Assembly: GCA_031259495.1 (NCBI GenBank)
Contig: JAIRLJ010000048.1
Coordinates: forward strand, 1-32,743
Direction of reading: 5' to 3'
Origin: Oscillospiraceae bacterium
GTDB lineage: Bacteria > Bacillota > Clostridia > Oscillospirales > Acutalibacteraceae
Length of the DNA stretch: 32,743 nt
The notes under the pieces were generated by a model that worked only from the letters and a program-made list of their open reading frames with translations, was not told the origin of the DNA and made no database searches. Both the position numbers and the translations under genes were made by a program. The stretch's first letter is position 1; the number at the start of each line of letters is the position of its first letter. Of this stretch, positions 29,045 through 32,743 are shown in pieces.

Positions 29045-30145
29045 TTGAACGGAACAATTAGCAGATGGTTTTTGAAAAGGTTTTTACCTTTATTAATAGT
29101 TCTAGTTTTTTCAGCTATTATTTATTATATTTTTGTTTGCAATTTTTTTTTAAAAGAAGTTGAATCGGGGCTAAAAATAAGCAGGTCCCCTTTTAGTTCG
29201 ATATATTACTTTACGATTTTGTTCGTAATTTTTGAAGCTTTGTTTGCTTTAATAGTTGGTGTATTAAATTTTTATTTTTTGAAATCTATAATAGATCCTG
29301 TTAATAAAATAAATAAAATTGCGAAATTTATAGCAGAAGGGGATTTTTCAGCAAGAGTAAAAAGAGAACATGATGACGAATTAGGAAAGCTTTGCGATTC
29401 CGTGAATTATATGGCCAAAGAACTCGGAGCTGCTGAAAAAACAAAAAATGATTTTATTTCTTCTATTTCTCATGAATTAAGAACTCCTCTTACTTCCATA
29501 AGAGGTTGGGCCGAGATTTTAAAAAATAGTGATGTTTTGGATTTTAAAATTATGAAAAAAGCTATGGAAGTTATAGTAAACGAATCAACAAGACTTTGTT
29601 CTATAGTTGAAGAGCTGCTTGACTTTTCTAGTTTAAAAAATTCTAGGCTTGTTTTAAATATGGCTAAGATCGATGTAATAGCCGAACTAAGTGAAGCAGT
29701 TTATATATTTTGTAAAAGAGCAGAACACGAAAAGAAGACTTTTTTTTATATTGAACCAGAAGATTTTCCAATAGTTTTTGGCGATAAAAATAGATTAAAA
29801 CAAGTTTTTACAAATATTATAGATAACGCTTTAAAATATACAGAAGATGGTAAAGGTGTTATAAGTATTTTTACTAAAACTCAAGACGATTTTGTCAAAA
29901 TTACCATAGAAGATAATGGGTGTGGCATATCTGAAGAAGATTTGCCGAGAATTAAAGAAAAATTTTTTAAAGCAAATAAAACTCAAATAGGCGCAGGAAT
30001 AGGTTTAGCACTTGCTAACGAAATTGTATTGGCACATTCTGGAAAAATAAATATAAAAAGTCAAGAAAATATCGGAACTGTAGTGACTATTTTTATACCG
30101 ATTTCGTCTTCAGATGATAAACATCAGCACATAGAAAACCGATAA
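29045..30145 (+). CDS. Sensor histidine kinase (HAMP-HisKA-HATPase; TTG start)
   Basis: FISSISHELRTPLTSIRGWAEIL (H-box), FTNIIDNALKYTEDG (N-box), IEDNGCGISEEDLPRI (G1), GAGIGLALANEIV (G2). Confidence 0.94.
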   Translation: MNGTISRWFLKRFLPLLIVLVFSAIIYYIFVCNFFLKEVESGLKISRSPFSSIYYFTILFVIFEALFALIVGVLNFYFLKSIIDPVNKINKIAKFIAEGDFSARVKREHDDELGKLCDSVNYMAKELGAAEKTKNDFISSISHELRTPLTSIRGWAEILKNSDVLDFKIMKKAMEVIVNESTRLCSIVEELLDFSSLKNSRLVLNMAKIDVIAELSEAVYIFCKRAEHEKKTFFYIEPEDFPIVFGDKNRLKQVFTNIIDNALKYTEDGKGVISIFTKTQDDFVKITIEDNGCGISEEDLPRIKEKFFKANKTQIGAGIGLALANEIVLAHSGKINIKSQENIGTVVTIFIPISSSDDKHQHIENR

Positions 30146-30167
30146 ATCTCGTAAATTATAAAACTAA

Positions 30168-30206
30168 CCCAGATTAAACACCCAAATTAGGGCTTAATCT
30201 TACGGG
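30168..30206 (+). terminator. Hairpin after histidine kinase; weak terminator candidate
   Basis: CCC-AGATTAA-aca-CCC-aaatta-GGG-c-TTAATCT-tac-GGG. Confidence 0.4.
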
Positions 30207-30338
30207 AAAATCTAGTTTTAATTTGTAAAATTAACTTCTAATTCTTTGAATCAAACAAACAAAAAAACTCAATTTTTCAACAATAAAAACGCGACATATT
30301 TTTAAAGAAAGTATATTTTTTTTGATTTAATGCATAGG

Positions 30339-30367
30339 TTGAAAAACAAAAAAACCCATGTTATCAT
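30339..30367 (+). promoter_or_regulatory. Predicted sigma-A promoter (TTGAAA-17 nt-TATCAT) for the 30429 GT8 gene
   Basis: -35 at 30339-30344, -10 at 30362-30367; GGAGG SD before ATG 30429; an inverted CCCAT/ATGGG pair overlaps the -10/TSS region. Confidence 0.6.
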
Positions 30368-30428
30368 TGCAGGGAATTTTGCCTATGGGCTTTAAAATAA
30401 TATTTGTATCATTTTTGGAGGATGCCTA

Positions 30429-31772
30429 ATGATTATGTTTAAAAGAGCCTTTATTAGAGTTTGCAGTTTTGTATTGTCTTTGCTTGTCTTTTTGGGAGCT
30501 TCAGTACGCGACGCCGATCTACCAAAAGCACAAGCTGCCAATGATCCTGTAAATATACTGATCACTTGCGACAACAATTATGGTAAACAAGCAGTTGTTT
30601 GTCTGTATTCGTTGTTGTTAAACGGTGATAAAAACAGACGTTTTGAAATTTATATTGTAAGACCCGAAAACTTTGATGAAGAAGTTGAGACTAAAATAAT
30701 CAATCTGGAACAGTCATTTAAAAACTGTCACATCACGTTCTTGCAGTTAAGAGATGATAAATTTTGTTCTGAGTATGGATTTGACAAATTCTCGAGAGAA
30801 GCTTATTTTAGACTTTTTATAGGAGACCTTTTTGATGAAGAAGATATTGGTGTACGAGTTGAAAAGTGTCTTTATTTAGATGCAGATATTATAGTGCGCG
30901 ATGACATTTCTAAGCTTTACGATAAAAACTTGGATGATGATCATTGGGTAGGTGCTTGTTCGGACCCGTTGGCATTTTGCACTTGTGAAGAACGTGAAAC
31001 ATATCCTGAAGAAGTTTTTGGATTACAAGATAAAGATTTCGGATGCTATTTTAATTCTGGGGTTATATTATTTAATATACGCGCATTGAAAAAAAATGGA
31101 GTATCGGAAATTGTTGAAGATTATTTTAGAGAAGGTGCTACAGGACATGCCCATGACCAGGCTGCTATTAATTATGCTTGTCGTGGACATGTAAGACTTC
31201 TTTCATCTGTGTGGAATTTTCTTTTACTTTTCCCTTCTGATGTAAGATGCAAAGGATTAGAAAAAGCCAGAAGAGACCCAAAAATCGTTCATTTTGCTGG
31301 TTCAGCTAACAAGCCGTGGTCTAATGATCGTATTCCGTTTGGATGTTTTTGGTGGAGAATGGCCATAGAAAGTGGGGCGTATTCTGAAGATGACAAAAAA
31401 TATACGGATTTCTACAGGGAAAAAAATAAAAAAAATTCGTCTTTACCATCTTTGGCAGACACTTCCTCTGATTCTGATGAAAATAAATGTGAATCGCAAA
31501 AACTTTTAGAATCCGCTCCTAAAAAGGAATTCGATGTAGAAAAAGAAAAGCATGAGACACCTGTCTTGTGTAAGAGAAAAAATAATGAATTTGGCAGTGA
31601 AGATACTGCACCAAATCTAAGTAAAACAGCAAATAATCGTGATGATAATCCGAAAACTAGTTTTATTGACATGAGCATAGTTGGTCTTTGCTTTTTGTTG
31701 TCTATAGTTGGTTTTATCATGCTTTCTGTCAGGAAAAATAAGAGAGATGTTGCTGACATATATCGTGTATAA
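30429..31772 (+). CDS. GT8-family glycosyltransferase with signal peptide and C-terminal linker + TM anchor
   Basis: KCLYLDADIIVRDDI (DXD), YFNSGVILFNIRAL, AHDQAAINYAC, IVHFAGSANKPW; signal FVLSLLVFLGASV..AQA; C-terminal SIVGLCFLLSIVGFIMLSVRKNKR. Confidence 0.9.
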   Translation: MIMFKRAFIRVCSFVLSLLVFLGASVRDADLPKAQAANDPVNILITCDNNYGKQAVVCLYSLLLNGDKNRRFEIYIVRPENFDEEVETKIINLEQSFKNCHITFLQLRDDKFCSEYGFDKFSREAYFRLFIGDLFDEEDIGVRVEKCLYLDADIIVRDDISKLYDKNLDDDHWVGACSDPLAFCTCEERETYPEEVFGLQDKDFGCYFNSGVILFNIRALKKNGVSEIVEDYFREGATGHAHDQAAINYACRGHVRLLSSVWNFLLLFPSDVRCKGLEKARRDPKIVHFAGSANKPWSNDRIPFGCFWWRMAIESGAYSEDDKKYTDFYREKNKKNSSLPSLADTSSDSDENKCESQKLLESAPKKEFDVEKEKHETPVLCKRKNNEFGSEDTAPNLSKTANNRDDNPKTSFIDMSIVGLCFLLSIVGFIMLSVRKNKRDVADIYRV

Positions 31773-31791
31773 TATGCTCGCAGTTTTTTTG

Positions 31792-31827
31792 GGTATTGTG
31801 GAGTCGTTATTAGATAACAACAATACC
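31792..31827. other. Composite hairpin downstream of GT8
   Basis: Outer stem GGTATTGT/ACAATACC, inner stem GTTAT-tag-ATAAC. Confidence 0.5.
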
Positions 31828-32127
31828 TCAAGGAAATGATAAGATAACCAACAAAGTTGATTTGGTGTTTTGGTTTTTACTTCTTTTTTTCGTTGGACTG
31901 TTATCATAGTAACATAGAGATTTCAATTAAAAGTAAACAATTTGAAGGTACAGGTGTTGATTTGATTGTATTCTTTAATGGCTTTGCTTTTGTTTTTTTT
32001 GCATAATAGCTAGTTTAACTTTTTATCACATTATTGGTTTTTTGCACTTTTCGATAACTTGAAAATACAAAACTAAAAATAATATAGCCACATATCCTTT
32101 TGCTTGGTTTTGATTTTTTATTAGATT

Positions 32128-32743
32128 TTATTCACCCCAAAGATCATCATTTGTCTCTTTGTCTTCTTCTTCTTCTTCTGGTTCACCAAAATCTGCTCCG
32201 GCAAAATATTTAAGCGTGTCTTGCAATGCAAGGCCTTGGTCTGCAAAATAATCCTTTTTATCTCTTAACATTTTCTCAACATTTTGAACATTTTTTTCTT
32301 CAATTTTGTGTTCCTTTTTTACTAGCATGAAAGCATTATACACATCTCTCCATTCACTAGGCCCTATTTTTTCAATTCTCGTCTCAATTGCTTTCAAGTT
32401 TGCTTGAAATTGTTTTTCATCTGCGGTTTCTATTAAAGCTTTCAATCTTTCTTCTGTGGTCATTGGTCTTCTTGTATTTTGTCTTCCACTAGCTTCACGC
32501 TCCCGTCTTCGTTGTTCAAACCACTGTTCTGCAAAAGTCTTCGTATGAGGAGGCGGCGGAGGTGCTCCCCCAGTATCTCCAGTGTTTCCAGTATCTCCAG
32601 TATCTCCAGTGTTTCCAGTATCTTCAGTATCTTCAGTATCTTCATTATCTTCTTCAAAAAAATCTTTGAAATGATCTTCCAATTCAACAAGATGTACATA
32701 AGGGGAATCATATTCATTTAATTCAAAGTCAAAGTCCCCTACA
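32128..32743 (-). CDS. Hypothetical acidic protein, 5' end truncated by window edge, with (G/E)(D/N)T repeats and Pro run
   Basis: The frame is open upstream of the track's TTG start to the window end (VGDFDFELNEYDSPYVHLVELEDHFKDFFEEDNEDTEDT...). Confidence 0.7.
   Translation of the reverse strand, partial: VGDFDFELNEYDSPYVHLVELEDHFKDFFEEDNEDTEDTEDTGNTGDTGDTGNTGDTGGAPPPPPHTKTFAEQWFEQRRREREASGRQNTRRPMTTEERLKALIETADEKQFQANLKAIETRIEKIGPSEWRDVYNAFMLVKKEHKIEEKNVQNVEKMLRDKKDYFADQGLALQDTLKYFAGADFGEPEEEEEDKETNDDLWGE
32571..32651 (-). repeat. 9-bp coding minisatellite, nine units (CAGTATCTC/CAGTGTTTC/CAGTATCTT on + strand)
   Basis: Nine consecutive 9-nt units read directly; encodes alternating EDT/GDT/GNT. 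Confidence 0.95.

Noticed and set aside
32460-32717. 85-aa minus-strand ORF MNMIPLMYILLNWK...
   Set aside because: Alternative frame of the 9-bp repeat gene (ILKILETLEILE pattern comes from the repeat).
1-32743. Stop-codon reassignment
   Set aside because: TAA, TAG and TGA all end recognisable genes at expected positions (e.g. TGA after the response regulator); no sign of recoding.
1-32743. tRNA genes, rRNA or prophage
   Set aside because: No cloverleaf/TPsiC-arm-like runs, rRNA motifs or phage structural/integrase genes were recognised by eye; a tRNAscan-SE run would confirm.

Overview
AT-rich bacterial chromosome segment. Gene content and order suggest a Firmicutes/Clostridia-like, possibly genome-reduced host-associated lineage; that lifestyle is inference. 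Most of the window is housekeeping: a DnaC-like/DnaD-like/SpoVB-MurJ-like flippase operon, rny, the conserved rpsB-tsf-pyrH-frr-uppS-cdsA cluster, a complete RNase P RNA, miaB, a YccF protein, an aminopeptidase P, rpsU, gmk-rpoZ, an AlkD-like protein, a Ca2+-type P-ATPase, glnS and a two-component system. The accessory layer is more interesting. Three GT8-family glycosyltransferases carry N-terminal signal peptides or membrane anchors, and one also has a C-terminal linker plus TM anchor. A TM-anchored FkbM methyltransferase is divergent from one of them. An orphan solute-binding protein is paired with a DAACS-type symporter whose substrate-site motif is altered. One GT8 gene is bracketed by inverted, decayed IS5-like transposase fragments. 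Other signals are a near-identical inverted repeat about 11.7 kb apart, a 21-23 bp degenerate tandem array, a 38-bp tandem duplication whose copies differ only by transitions, ribosomal protein S2 with a long low-complexity tail, and an edge-truncated ORF with a 9-bp coding minisatellite. No CRISPR array or tRNA was seen. All calls are by eye from motifs; no database search was run.
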